Origin: Salinisphaera sp. LB1
Lineage (GTDB): Bacteria; Pseudomonadota; Gammaproteobacteria; Nevskiales; Salinisphaeraceae
Assembly: GCF_003177035.1 (NCBI RefSeq)
Contig: NZ_CP029488.1
Span: 434,001 to 498,000, forward strand
DNA length: 64,000 nt
Reading direction: 5' to 3'
In this document: piece after piece, positions 55,070-63,888 of the stretch
Numbering within the stretch: position 1 is the first letter of the stretch
Layout of the letters: the number at the start of each line of letters is the position of its first letter
Made by a program: the position numbers and the translations under genes
Notes under the pieces: model-generated
What the model was told of the DNA's origin: nothing
What the model saw: only the letters and a program-made list of their open reading frames with translations
The model's database searches: none

Positions 55070-58000
55070 GCCGAGGCCTCCGTGTTGGCGTCGAGGATTA
55101 CCACCGGCTGGCCGGCCGTGACCGCCCCACCCTCGGCGATCGGCAGGCGCGCGATCCGGCCGGGGCCGCGGGCCACGATCTCCACTTCCATTTTCATGGA
55201 TTCCACCAGCGCCACGACCTGGCCCTCGGCGACCTCGTCGCCCAGCGCGACCTTCAGCTTCCACAAACTGCCCGCCACCGGGCTATCGACGGCTGCTTCG
55301 TGGGCCGCCAGCTCGGCGGTTTCGCTGGTCTCGGGGACGTGGTCTTCGAAGGTGAACTGGCCGTTGGCACGCCAGCGCGCCATTTCCTCGGCGAACGCGG
55401 CCTCGCGTTTTTCCTGGAAGGCCGTGATCGCTTCCTCGGTGCCGGCCAGATTGCGCTCGTACTCGGCCAGCGAGAAGCGCACGGTTTCGGTCTCAAGATC
55501 GAAGCGCCCGTGCAGGAATTCGGTCCGGATCGCCATCAGCTCGTCATGCGTCACTTCGTAGAAAGACAGCTGATCGAAGAAGCGCAGCAGCCAGGGCTTG
55601 TTGAAATGCCGGGTCTCGCGATAGCGATTCCACATCTGCAGAGTCCGGCCGACGAACTGGTAACCGCCCGGGCCTTCCATGCCGTACACACAGAGATAGG
55701 CGCCGCCGATACCCACCGAGTTCTCGGCGGTCCAGGTCCGGGCCGGGTTGTATTTGGTGGTGACCAGACGCTGGCGCGGATCCAGCGGGGTCGCCACCGG
55801 CGCGCCCAGATAGACATCGCCCAGGCCCATGACCAGATAGCGGGCATTGAACAGGATGTCGCGGATCTCGGCCTCGCTGTCCAGGCCGTTGATGCGCCGG
55901 ATGAAATCCAGATTGCTGGGGCACCAGGGCGCATCCGGGCGCACACTGCGCTGGTATTTCTCGATCGCCTCGCGGCAGGCCGGGTCGTCCCAGGACAGCG
56001 GCAGATGCACCAGCCGCGACTCCACTTCCAGATCTTCGACTTCGCGCAACTCGCGCTCGGCGGCCTCGAGATGGGCCAGCAGCGCCGGCAGCGTCAGCCG
56101 ATTGGGATCGTAGTGGATCTGCAGCGAACGGATGCCCGGCGTGAGTTCGGCCCTACCCTCGATCGGATGTGCCTGCAGCCAAAGCATCCAGGCATGGGCC
56201 CGAAAACGCAGCGCGATATCCAGCGTCATCTCGCCGAATTCGATCAGCAGGAAATCGTCGCCGGCACGGCGGTAGACCAGCTTTTCGCCCGCGGTAGCGG
56301 CATCGAGTTCGCGCAGTATCGGCGTCCCGCGATCGACGACTCGCTTCGGTTCGGCCGCCGCGGCAAGTGTATCGATCACGGCGCGCTGACGTGCCTCGAG
56401 TGCCCGGGCCGTCTCCAGCGAAACCGGCACGAACCGCACCGTATCGCCGGCGGCCAGTTGACCGAGTTTCCAGCGCTCGGCGCGCACGGTCGTGGCCGGG
56501 CAGACGAAGCCGCCGAGCGACGGCCCGTCGGGCCCGAGTATGACCGGCATGTCGCCGGTGAAATCGAGGGTGCCGAAGGCATAAGCATTGTCATGGATGT
56601 TCGACGGGTGCAGGCCGGCCTCGCCGCCGGTCTCGCGCGCCCATTCCGGCCGCGGACCGATCAGACGGATACCGGTCCGGCTGGAATTGAAATGCACTTC
56701 CCAGTCATGGCCGAAAATCGTGTCGATATCGGCTTCGGTGAAAAAATCCGGCGCGCCGTGCGGACCGTACAGCACGGCGACGTCCCAGTGCCGGGTGCCT
56801 TCGCCGGGCGCGCCGAAGACCGGGCGCAGTTCCGGGGCGAGGCGGCGGGCCGGCACCGGATCGACCGCCGTCAACGGCAGGGTATCGCCGGTACGCAGGG
56901 CACGCCCCGCGTGACCGCCGAACTGGCCGAGGGTGAAGGTGGATCGCGAGCCGAGATAGCGCGGGCAATCGATGCCGCCCGCAATCAGCAGATTGCAGCG
57001 CGCCCCGCCTTGAACACGGCCGAGCGCGAGCGTGGCGCCGGCCGGCACATCGATCACCTGCCAGGTCTCGACTTCGGCGCCGTCCAGATGGGCTTCGATA
57101 GCCGCTCCGGCCAGCACGACCTGGGTTGCCCGATTGAAGCGCAGGGTCGGCCCGGCAAGCGTGATCTCGAGGCCGGCGGCATCGGCTGGATTACCCAGCA
57201 GCCGGTTGCCGAGCGCGAATGAGAAATCATCGAACGGCCCGGAAGGCGGCACACCCACATCCCAGTGGCCGAGCCGGCCCGGCAGATCCTGAATCGTGGT
57301 CAGCGGGCCGGCGTCGAGCACTTCAAACGTCGGCGGCGCCCAGTCGAGAGCGCCCAGCCAGCGGGTATGGATATCCGCCGCGGCGAATCGCGTATCGCGC
57401 AGCACATGCGCCAGCCAGCTCAGATTGGTTTCGATGCCATAGACCCGACTGGCGTCCAGCACCTCGGCCAGCCGTGCCCGCGCGCTGTCGCGGTCGGTGC
57501 GATGCACGATCACCTTGGCCAGCATCGGGTCAAACAGCGGCGAGACTTCCAGCCCGGCCTCGATCGAATGATCGATGCGCAGATCGCCGGCCTCGGGAAA
57601 CTCGACTGCCGTCAACAAGCCGGCGCTGGGCCTAAAATCGTGGTGCGGATCCTCGGCATACAGCCGGGCCTGGATGGCATGCCCGGTCGGCGTCAGATCG
57701 CGGGTCAGCGCGGCCAGATCGAGGGCCTCGCCAGCGCCGAGCCGCAGCATCCAGTCGATGATATCCACGCTCCAGACCGCTTCGGTGACGCCGTGCTCGA
57801 CCTGCAGGCGGGTATTGACCTCGAGGAAAAAGAAGGCCTCGCGGGCCGCATCGTAGATGAACTCCACGGTGCCGGCGCTACGATAGTTTACCGACTCGCC
57901 GAGGGCGATGGCCGTGGCATGCAGCTCGCGGCGTACAACCTCGTTCAAGGCCGGCGCCGGACATTCCTCGATCACTTTCTGATTGCGGCGCTGGGTGGAA

Positions 58001-58683
58001 CAATCGCGCTCGCCGAGGGCGATGACCGTGCCCTGCCCGTCGCCGAATATCTGGACTTCCAGATGCCGCGCCCGGGCGATATAGGCCTCGACGAATACCC
58101 CGGCATCGCCGAAATTGCGCTGCCCGAGGCCGCGGACCGACTCAAAGGCCCCTACCAGCCCGGCCTCGTCTTCGCAGACCTGCATGCCGATCCCGCCGCC
58201 ACCGGCCGTGGACTTGAGCATGACCGGATAGCCGACTCGGGCCGCTTCGCGTTGGGCTGTCTCAACATCGTGCAGCAGCCCCGAACCCGGCACCAGAGGC
58301 ACGCCCGCGGCTTCGGCCAGGCGGCGCGCCTCGTGCTTGAGGCCGAAAGCGCGGACCTGCTCGGCGGTGGGGCCAAGGAAGACCAGACCCGCGTCTTCGC
58401 AGGCCGCAATGAAGTCTTCGTTTTCCGACAGAAATCCATAGCCCGGATGAATCGCCCCGGCGCCGGCCGAGGCCGCAATGTCGAGCAGTTTGTCGCGATC
58501 GAGATAGGTTTCGGCGGCGCTGCCCGCGCCGAGCGAGTAGGCCTCGTCGGCCGTTTGCACGAACGGCGCATCGCGGTCGGCCTCGGCATAGACCGCGACC
58601 GAGCCGATGCCGGCCGCGCGCAGGCTGCGCTGGATGCGGGTGGCGATGGCACCACGGTTGGCAATCAGAACTTTGTTGAACAT
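55066..58683 (-). CDS. Biotin-dependent urea/guanidine carboxylase
   Basis: 1205 residues in the urea carboxylase layout. Biotin carboxylase occupies about 1-450 (IANRGAIATRIQRSLRAAGI, KSTAGGGGIGMQ, FFLEVNTRLQVEHGVTEAVW). The carboxyltransferase KipA/KipI-like domains (about 470-1080) follow. The biotinyl domain has VESMKMEVEI with Lys1164. It carboxylates urea to allophanate, or, in clusters containing the two DUF1989 proteins, guanidine to carboxyguanidine; the latter is more likely here from context. Sequence alone does not settle the substrate. Confidence 0.93.
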   Translation of the reverse strand: MFNKVLIANRGAIATRIQRSLRAAGIGSVAVYAEADRDAPFVQTADEAYSLGAGSAAETYLDRDKLLDIAASAGAGAIHPGYGFLSENEDFIAACEDAGLVFLGPTAEQVRAFGLKHEARRLAEAAGVPLVPGSGLLHDVETAQREAARVGYPVMLKSTAGGGGIGMQVCEDEAGLVGAFESVRGLGQRNFGDAGVFVEAYIARARHLEVQIFGDGQGTVIALGERDCSTQRRNQKVIEECPAPALNEVVRRELHATAIALGESVNYRSAGTVEFIYDAAREAFFFLEVNTRLQVEHGVTEAVWSVDIIDWMLRLGAGEALDLAALTRDLTPTGHAIQARLYAEDPHHDFRPSAGLLTAVEFPEAGDLRIDHSIEAGLEVSPLFDPMLAKVIVHRTDRDSARARLAEVLDASRVYGIETNLSWLAHVLRDTRFAAADIHTRWLGALDWAPPTFEVLDAGPLTTIQDLPGRLGHWDVGVPPSGPFDDFSFALGNRLLGNPADAAGLEITLAGPTLRFNRATQVVLAGAAIEAHLDGAEVETWQVIDVPAGATLALGRVQGGARCNLLIAGGIDCPRYLGSRSTFTLGQFGGHAGRALRTGDTLPLTAVDPVPARRLAPELRPVFGAPGEGTRHWDVAVLYGPHGAPDFFTEADIDTIFGHDWEVHFNSSRTGIRLIGPRPEWARETGGEAGLHPSNIHDNAYAFGTLDFTGDMPVILGPDGPSLGGFVCPATTVRAERWKLGQLAAGDTVRFVPVSLETARALEARQRAVIDTLAAAAEPKRVVDRGTPILRELDAATAGEKLVYRRAGDDFLLIEFGEMTLDIALRFRAHAWMLWLQAHPIEGRAELTPGIRSLQIHYDPNRLTLPALLAHLEAAERELREVEDLEVESRLVHLPLSWDDPACREAIEKYQRSVRPDAPWCPSNLDFIRRINGLDSEAEIRDILFNARYLVMGLGDVYLGAPVATPLDPRQRLVTTKYNPARTWTAENSVGIGGAYLCVYGMEGPGGYQFVGRTLQMWNRYRETRHFNKPWLLRFFDQLSFYEVTHDELMAIRTEFLHGRFDLETETVRFSLAEYERNLAGTEEAITAFQEKREAAFAEEMARWRANGQFTFEDHVPETSETAELAAHEAAVDSPVAGSLWKLKVALGDEVAEGQVVALVESMKMEVEIVARGPGRIARLPIAEGGAVTAGQPVVILDANTEASA

Positions 58684-58763
58684 GGCTCGATTTCGCTAGT
58701 CGCGGGTCGTCCCGCGGAAGTTCGCAACGCCATGAGTCGTCCCACGGCCGCTTTTTGATGGTT

Positions 58764-58914
58764 CGCCAATGAACGCGAACAAGGCATCTATCCGCAGATT
58801 TCGCCGATGACGCAGATTAAGGAAGAAAACACTGTGTTTTTAATCTGTTAAATCTGCGCAATTTGCAGATAAAATAACCTTTTCCTGTTTGCGTTTAATT
58901 CGCGTTCATTCGCG
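58764..58914. repeat. 151-bp palindromic element inside the operon
   Basis: The 254-bp gap between the carboxylase and the DUF1989 gene holds a 151-bp unit whose 15-bp ends (58764-58778, 58900-58914) are inverted repeats matching at 14 of 15 positions. The inside is AT-rich and contains several CGCAGATT/AATCTGCG or GCAGAT copies in both orientations. The sequence differs sharply in base composition from its surroundings and resembles dispersed intergenic palindromes. A transcript of the operon would fold it into a long hairpin. Confidence 0.65.
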
Positions 58915-58938
58915 GACTGGACTGGTCTGTATTCAAAA

Positions 58939-59577
58939 TCAATCCCAGATCAACACTTCCAGCGGGGTCGGATTGAAACCGCTGCAGGGGTTGTTGAGCT
59001 GCGGGCAGTTCGAGATCAGTACCACCACGTCCATGGCAGCGGCCATTTCCACATACTTGCCGGGCCCGGAGATGCCGTCGTCGAAGTACAGCTCGCCGTC
59101 GGCGGTCACCGGCACATTCATGAAGAAATTGATGTTGTGCGCGATATCGCGTTTGTCGATGCCGTATTCCGGATGATTGGCGATCGCCAGCATCCAGTTG
59201 TCGCGACAGGAATGCATATGCCGTTTTTCCAGGTCGTAGCGGACCGTGTTGGACTCGCTGGCACAGGCGCCGCCGAGCGTGTCGTGGCGACCGACGGTAT
59301 CGGCGGTGATGGTCAGCATCACGTTATTGAGGTTGGAGCGCAGCTCGCTGCCGGTGGTCAGATAGACCTGGCCCTGCTCGCGGACCGTATCCATACAGCT
59401 ATAGCGCTCGGATGGATCATCGGCATTGAAGAACAGCGTGTCGGCCGCCTCGTTGCCGTCGACATCGACGATACGGATCGTCTGGCCGGCTTGGACCGGG
59501 CCGATGTAATGATCGCCGGCGTCGATCAGGTGGCGGGATACGGCGTTTTCGGCACGCCGGTTACTCGCGATGGTCAT
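58939..59577 (-). CDS. DUF1989 protein, urea carboxylase-associated protein 2 (carboxyguanidine deiminase subunit)
   Basis: 212 residues. DUF1989 features: [95 protein letters not shown], with Cys/His metal candidates (GGAC, HMHSC). Pairs of these proteins have been shown elsewhere to form a carboxyguanidine deiminase yielding allophanate. It is 21 bp downstream of its paralogue. Confidence 0.88.
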   Translation of the reverse strand: MTIASNRRAENAVSRHLIDAGDHYIGPVQAGQTIRIVDVDGNEAADTLFFNADDPSERYSCMDTVREQGQVYLTTGSELRSNLNNVMLTITADTVGRHDTLGGACASESNTVRYDLEKRHMHSCRDNWMLAIANHPEYGIDKRDIAHNINFFMNVPVTADGELYFDDGISGPGKYVEMAAAMDVVVLISNCPQLNNPCSGFNPTPLEVLIWD

Positions 59578-59598
59578 GGCGAACTCCTGGAATCGTGA

Positions 59599-60330
59599 TT
59601 AGCGCGCAGCGCCGAGGTGATAGAGACGGTTGTTGGCAAAACCGCGGGCGTTCTCGGCGCAGTGCGCCCAACAGATATCGTTTTCGTCCGGCGGCGGCGC
59701 GGTGCCGAGGGCGATATCCACGCCGCGCCTGGGATAGTCGGCGCTGGGGTCGAGTGCGTGGGGGCAGGTGTGCAGGGCCACCAGCGTATCCATCTCGAAA
59801 CGCAGGGTGACCGCGGCCCCGGCCGGACAATGATCCGGCACATAGCGCAACTGACCGGCATCGTCGGCCACCACCTTGGAAAACAGATTCAGATTGGCCG
59901 CCAGATCGCGCGCGCCGAGGCCGTATTTGGCCAGCTCGATCAGGAAACTGTCGTGGCCGGTCTGGGTCCGGTCGTTGAGCGCGGCCTGAAAGCTGACCGG
60001 CTGCCAGCCCTTGGCCACCATGTGCCCGGCATTCAGATTGCCGCCGACGCTGTCGTGCCAGCCCAGGTCGTCTTCGATGATCGAGGCGAATATCCGGCCC
60101 ATGTCGGAATATAGACAATGGCCGCGGGTCAGCTTGAAGCTGTGCTGGCACTTGAGGGTGTCCGGCAGGTTCAGCCGTTCCAGCAGGTTCTCCGGGTTGT
60201 ACATCAACAACCCGACATTGGCGCCGGCCTCGGCGGCCGTCAGCCGCAGGGTGGTCCCGCGACGCAGCCGCAGCGACCAGTGCTGACCGCCCGGCAGATG
60301 GGTTTCGTAATCGATGGCTTGGCTTGTCAT
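59599..60330 (-). CDS. DUF1989 protein, urea carboxylase-associated protein 1 (carboxyguanidine deiminase subunit)
   Basis: 243 residues, a paralogue of the downstream gene: LRRGTTLRLTAAEAGANVGLLMYN, GHCLYSDMGRIFASIIEDDLGWHDSVGGNLNAGHM, and AANLNLFSKVVADDAGQLRYV. The ATG at 60330 overlaps the TGA of the hydrolase gene (TGATG). The open frame upstream is a shadow of that hydrolase. It probably acts with the next gene and the carboxylase. Confidence 0.88.
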   Translation of the reverse strand: MTSQAIDYETHLPGGQHWSLRLRRGTTLRLTAAEAGANVGLLMYNPENLLERLNLPDTLKCQHSFKLTRGHCLYSDMGRIFASIIEDDLGWHDSVGGNLNAGHMVAKGWQPVSFQAALNDRTQTGHDSFLIELAKYGLGARDLAANLNLFSKVVADDAGQLRYVPDHCPAGAAVTLRFEMDTLVALHTCPHALDPSADYPRRGVDIALGTAPPPDENDICWAHCAENARGFANNRLYHLGAAR

Positions 60331-61004
60331 CAGGTCAGGGCTCCTTGATTGGCGTTGTTTGAAGCGGCGGCTGGCTGGCCCCTGCCCCAATCGGCCAGCA
60401 CCGTCGCGGTATCGCGTACCCGACCGAGGATCGGCCCCTCGGGGCCTTCGATCAGACCCAGGGCCGCGCTGTGAATGCCCACATCGGCGGCCGCGCAGGC
60501 ATCGGCGACGGTCACGCATTCATAGCCGCGATCGATGGCCTCGCGCAGGGTCGAGTGCACGCAGATATCGGTGGTCACGCCGGTTACATACAGATGGGTC
60601 GTGCCCCGGGCCTGCAGGAGCAGCTCGAGATCGGTCTGGTAGAAAGCACCGTAGCCGGGTTTGTCGACGATCGGATCGCCGGCGGCCGGGGCCAGCTCGG
60701 GCACAACATCATGCCCGGGCTCGCCCCGCACCAGATGGCGTCCGAGGCTGGCATGCGCACCGATCGATGCGCCGCAGGCCGCACTGCGCGCAAGCTTGGC
60801 CGGATGACAGTCAGCCAGATCCGGGCGATGGCCCTCCCGGGTATAGATCACGGCAATACCGTTCTGGCGCGCCGCCGCAATCAGCCGGCCGGTCGGTTCG
60901 ATCGGCTGTCTCAGCAGCGCGATATCCAGCCCGCAGGCGGCCGCATAGCCGCCGGCCTCGCAGAAATCACGCTGCATATCGATGACGAGTAGCGCTTGGC
61001 TCAT
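60330..61004 (-). CDS. Isochorismatase-family hydrolase, biuret hydrolase-like
   Basis: A 224-residue cysteine hydrolase. The triad is Asp9 (VIDMQRDF), Lys115 (DKPGYGAF), and Cys148 (GVTTDICVHST). Segments such as PIEPTGRLIAAARQNGIAVIYTREGHRPDLAD, RGEPGHDVVPEL, and LREAIDRGYECV closely follow biuret amidohydrolase (BiuH) as I recall it, rather than isochorismatase or RutB. Biuret hydrolysis gives allophanate, the substrate of the operon's AtzF. Confidence 0.82.
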   Translation of the reverse strand: MSQALLVIDMQRDFCEAGGYAAACGLDIALLRQPIEPTGRLIAAARQNGIAVIYTREGHRPDLADCHPAKLARSAACGASIGAHASLGRHLVRGEPGHDVVPELAPAAGDPIVDKPGYGAFYQTDLELLLQARGTTHLYVTGVTTDICVHSTLREAIDRGYECVTVADACAAADVGIHSAALGLIEGPEGPILGRVRDTATVLADWGRGQPAAASNNANQGALT

Positions 61005-61016
61005 GGCGCCGGCCGA

Positions 61017-62015
61017 TCAGTTGGACAGCGACTGCACGATGCTCGGATCGATCGTGTCCGCGATCTTGGGCGCAGACTCGATCTGCTTCTTGCGCAGCAG
61101 AACCTGGCTGATGACCTTGCCGCTGACATAGAACGACTGGCTGCTGGAGCCCGGAGCGAAGGTCGCCGGCATCTGGTCCAGTGGCAGGTTCTTGACGCCC
61201 TTGAGTTGGGCAGCCACCTGATCGGTATCGATACGCAGCTGCTTGCCGATGATGGCCGCTGCTTCCTGCGGGTGCGATTGCATGAAATCCAGGCCCTTGA
61301 GATATGCCTTAATCACGGCCTTGATCTGATCGCGATGCGCAGCGATGTAGCTTTTCTTGAACACGAGCACATCGGTGATCAGGCCCGGGGCCTGATGCGA
61401 GGAATACAGCACATGGAAGCCCTTGCCGTGATCGACGATGCGCGACACGCTGGGCTCGTAGGTCACGCCGACCTTGATCGATCCGCCCAGCATGGCGCTG
61501 GGTACATCGTCGGGCGTCATCGACACAGGCTGGATATCGCCCGGCTTGAGCCCGTTCTGTTCCAGCGCGTAGTCGAGCAGAAAAGCCGACGGCGACAACG
61601 GATTGAACGCCACCTTCTGGCCCTTGAGCTGCTCGACCTTGGTGATCGACTGGGTCGCGACGATGGCATCGGCGCCGTCCGAGTAGTCGATCGGCATCAC
61701 GACCTGCAGCGCACGGCCTTTCGCATCGGCGTTGATGACCTGGTCGTAGGTCAGCGCGGCGCCGTCAATGGCCCCGCCCGCCAGCGCCGACGGCATGGTG
61801 GCGTTATCGCTGAAGGTGACCATATGCACCGCCACGCCCTCGGCCTTGAAATAGCCCTTGGCATCGGCCACGTAGAGCGGCCCGTAGCCGATCCAGTTGA
61901 CCACGCCAAGCTTGAGCGGTTGCGCCGCCAGCACCGGTCCGGCCAGCGACACGGCGACCAGTGTGAGGATGGCAATAAGGCCGCAACAAGCACGGCGCGA
62001 TGGGTTCCGTTTCAT
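61017..62015 (-). CDS. ABC transporter substrate-binding protein (NitT/TauT type)
   Basis: 332 residues with a Sec signal (RRACCGLIAILTLVAVSLAGPVLA). The NMT1/SsuA-like fold shows LKLGVVNWIGYGPLYVADAKGYFKAEGV, DGAALTYDQVINADAKG, and PSAMLGGSIKVGVTYEP. GGAG lies 8 nt before the ATG at 62015. A second binding protein of the same type begins the transporter set upstream, so this is an extra or alternative receptor. The ligand is probably guanidine, urea or a related compound, from context. Confidence 0.9.
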   Translation of the reverse strand: MKRNPSRRACCGLIAILTLVAVSLAGPVLAAQPLKLGVVNWIGYGPLYVADAKGYFKAEGVAVHMVTFSDNATMPSALAGGAIDGAALTYDQVINADAKGRALQVVMPIDYSDGADAIVATQSITKVEQLKGQKVAFNPLSPSAFLLDYALEQNGLKPGDIQPVSMTPDDVPSAMLGGSIKVGVTYEPSVSRIVDHGKGFHVLYSSHQAPGLITDVLVFKKSYIAAHRDQIKAVIKAYLKGLDFMQSHPQEAAAIIGKQLRIDTDQVAAQLKGVKNLPLDQMPATFAPGSSSQSFYVSGKVISQVLLRKKQIESAPKIADTIDPSIVQSLSN

Positions 62016-62100
62016 GATCGATCTCCAGTTCTCAAGACAGGGCCGCGTTGAACGGCCGGATACGCAAACAGGGCATTCGAAACAGGTGGGACGTCGCGGA

Positions 62101-62967
62101 TCAGCGGGCACCGCGGCCTTGCATACGGCGACCGAGCGCGGTCATGCGCTCAATCAGCTTGTGATCGGCCTCCATCCCCGAGGTGGCCCGGATCCGCTCG
62201 GTCAGCTGGCCCTTGACCTGGGTGAATTCGGGATCGAGCTTGAGTGCCGGCTCACGCTCACGGCCCCAGGCCATGTCATGGATACCGTCGATCCGGCCGG
62301 GATGCGGTGCCAGCACGACCACCCGGTCGCCGAGGTAGGCCGCTTCCTCGACGTCGTGGGTGACGAACATCACGGTGGTCGGCTCCACGGCGAAAAGCTG
62401 CAGGATCAGGTCGTGCATGACCTCGCGGGTCTGGGCATCCAGCGCGCCGAACGGCTCGTCCATGAGCAGTACCCGCGGACGTGACAACAGCGCGCGGGCG
62501 ATCGCCACGCGTTGCTGCATGCCGCCGGATAGTTGATTGGGATAATGATCGCGACGATCGTCCAGCCCCATCATCTCGATCAGCGCATAGGCACGATCCA
62601 CCAGCCCCGAGAGCTCGCTCTCTGTTTCGATCGCCCGCATGTTGGCGCCGAGTTCGAGCGAGAACATCACGTTCTGCTTGACCGTCAGCCAGGGAAACAG
62701 CGTGTAGTGTTGAAACACCATGCCGCGGTCGGCTCCAGGTTGGTCGACCACCCGATCGCCGAGCCGGATGACGCCGCCCTGGCTGTGCTCGAGCCCGGCG
62801 ACCAGGCGCAGCAGGGTCGATTTGCCGCAGCCCGAGGCCCCGATCACGGTGACGAACTCGCCCGGCTCGACGCGCAGCGAAATATCGTCGAGCACGGTCT
62901 GCATGCCGCCGTGGCCGTCGGGGTAGCGTTTCGCCACGGATTCGATGTGCAGGACTTGATCGCTCAT
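62101..62967 (-). CDS. ABC transporter ATP-binding protein (NitT/TauT type)
   Basis: 288 residues. Walker A GASGCGKSTLL (about 42-52), Q-loop VFQHYTLFPWLTV, signature LSGGMQQRVAIARALL, Walker B VLLMDEPFGALDAQT, H-loop FVTHDVEEAAYL. A C-terminal extension of about 50 residues follows the core domain. It pairs with the permease 28 bp upstream. Confidence 0.93.
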   Translation of the reverse strand: MSDQVLHIESVAKRYPDGHGGMQTVLDDISLRVEPGEFVTVIGASGCGKSTLLRLVAGLEHSQGGVIRLGDRVVDQPGADRGMVFQHYTLFPWLTVKQNVMFSLELGANMRAIETESELSGLVDRAYALIEMMGLDDRRDHYPNQLSGGMQQRVAIARALLSRPRVLLMDEPFGALDAQTREVMHDLILQLFAVEPTTVMFVTHDVEEAAYLGDRVVVLAPHPGRIDGIHDMAWGREREPALKLDPEFTQVKGQLTERIRATSGMEADHKLIERMTALGRRMQGRGAR

Positions 62968-62995
62968 CTCGGATTCCTTCGGATCTTGGGCGCGT

Positions 62996-63883
62996 TCAGT
63001 GCAGCCAGGGGAACAGCCGCCGGTGCAGCTGACGGAAGAACAGGTCGAACAGCAGGCCGATCACGCCGATAATCAGAATCCCGGCGAAGATGGTGGCGGT
63101 ATTCATGAACCGCTGGGCCTGCAGGATCGCGTAACCGAGCCCCTTGTTCGCGGCCACCATTTCGGCCACCACCAGATAGGTCCAGGCCCAGCCCATATTC
63201 ACGCGCAGGATGTTGATCAACGGCGGCAGGCTGCCGCGCCAGATCACCAGCCGCAGCGCTTCGCCCCGGGTCGCACCCAGAGTGTAGGACGCTTCCAGCC
63301 AACTGCCGGGCACCTGCCGGACCACATCGGCCACCATGACGATGATCTGGAAGAACACGCCGATAAAGATGATCGCGATCTTCGAGCCTTCACCGATGCC
63401 GACCCAGAGAATCATCAGCGGGATGAACGCGGCCGCCGGCATGTAGCGCACGAAATCGTTGATCGGCTGGAAGAAGCCTTCCACGGCCTTGAACGACCCG
63501 ATGAACACGCCGAGTGGCACGCCCAGACAGGCGGCCAGTACGAAACCGCTCGTTACCCGAAGGATGCTGGCCCAGGTGTCCTGCGCGAGCGAACCGTGCG
63601 CCCAGGCCCAGGCCTGCTCGACCACGTCTGCCGGCGTCGGCAGGAACAGGTTGTCGATCACGCCGCTGCGCGATAGCAGCTCCCAGCCCAGCAGCGGCAG
63701 CACGAAACCCAGTATCGACAACGTGACATACCACTGGCGCGGAATCGATTGCTGCAGCCGCAGCCGCGGGCGACGACGAACCGCCGGTCGCGCCGTGGCC
63801 GATGTCACGGCGCGATCGCGTGCGCGAGGTTTATCAGTGCCGGCATGCGCGGCCGACCCTTGTGCAACCGCCTGGCTCTTCAT
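62996..63883 (-). CDS. ABC transporter permease (NitT/TauT type)
   Basis: 295 residues. A basic N-terminal tail of about 50 residues precedes six TM helices. The EAA loop is EASYTLGATRGEALRLVIWRGSLPPLINILRVNMGWAWTYLVVAEM, as in SsuC/TauC. The start at 63883 is 5 bp after the stop of the upstream binding-protein gene. Confidence 0.92.
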   Translation of the reverse strand: MKSQAVAQGSAAHAGTDKPRARDRAVTSATARPAVRRRPRLRLQQSIPRQWYVTLSILGFVLPLLGWELLSRSGVIDNLFLPTPADVVEQAWAWAHGSLAQDTWASILRVTSGFVLAACLGVPLGVFIGSFKAVEGFFQPINDFVRYMPAAAFIPLMILWVGIGEGSKIAIIFIGVFFQIIVMVADVVRQVPGSWLEASYTLGATRGEALRLVIWRGSLPPLINILRVNMGWAWTYLVVAEMVAANKGLGYAILQAQRFMNTATIFAGILIIGVIGLLFDLFFRQLHRRLFPWLH

Positions 63884-63888
63884 GGCCT

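Noticed and set aside
57265-58758. 497-codon plus-strand frame opposite the carboxylase
   Set aside because: Antisense shadow of the biotin carboxylase domain; no recognisable motif or start context.
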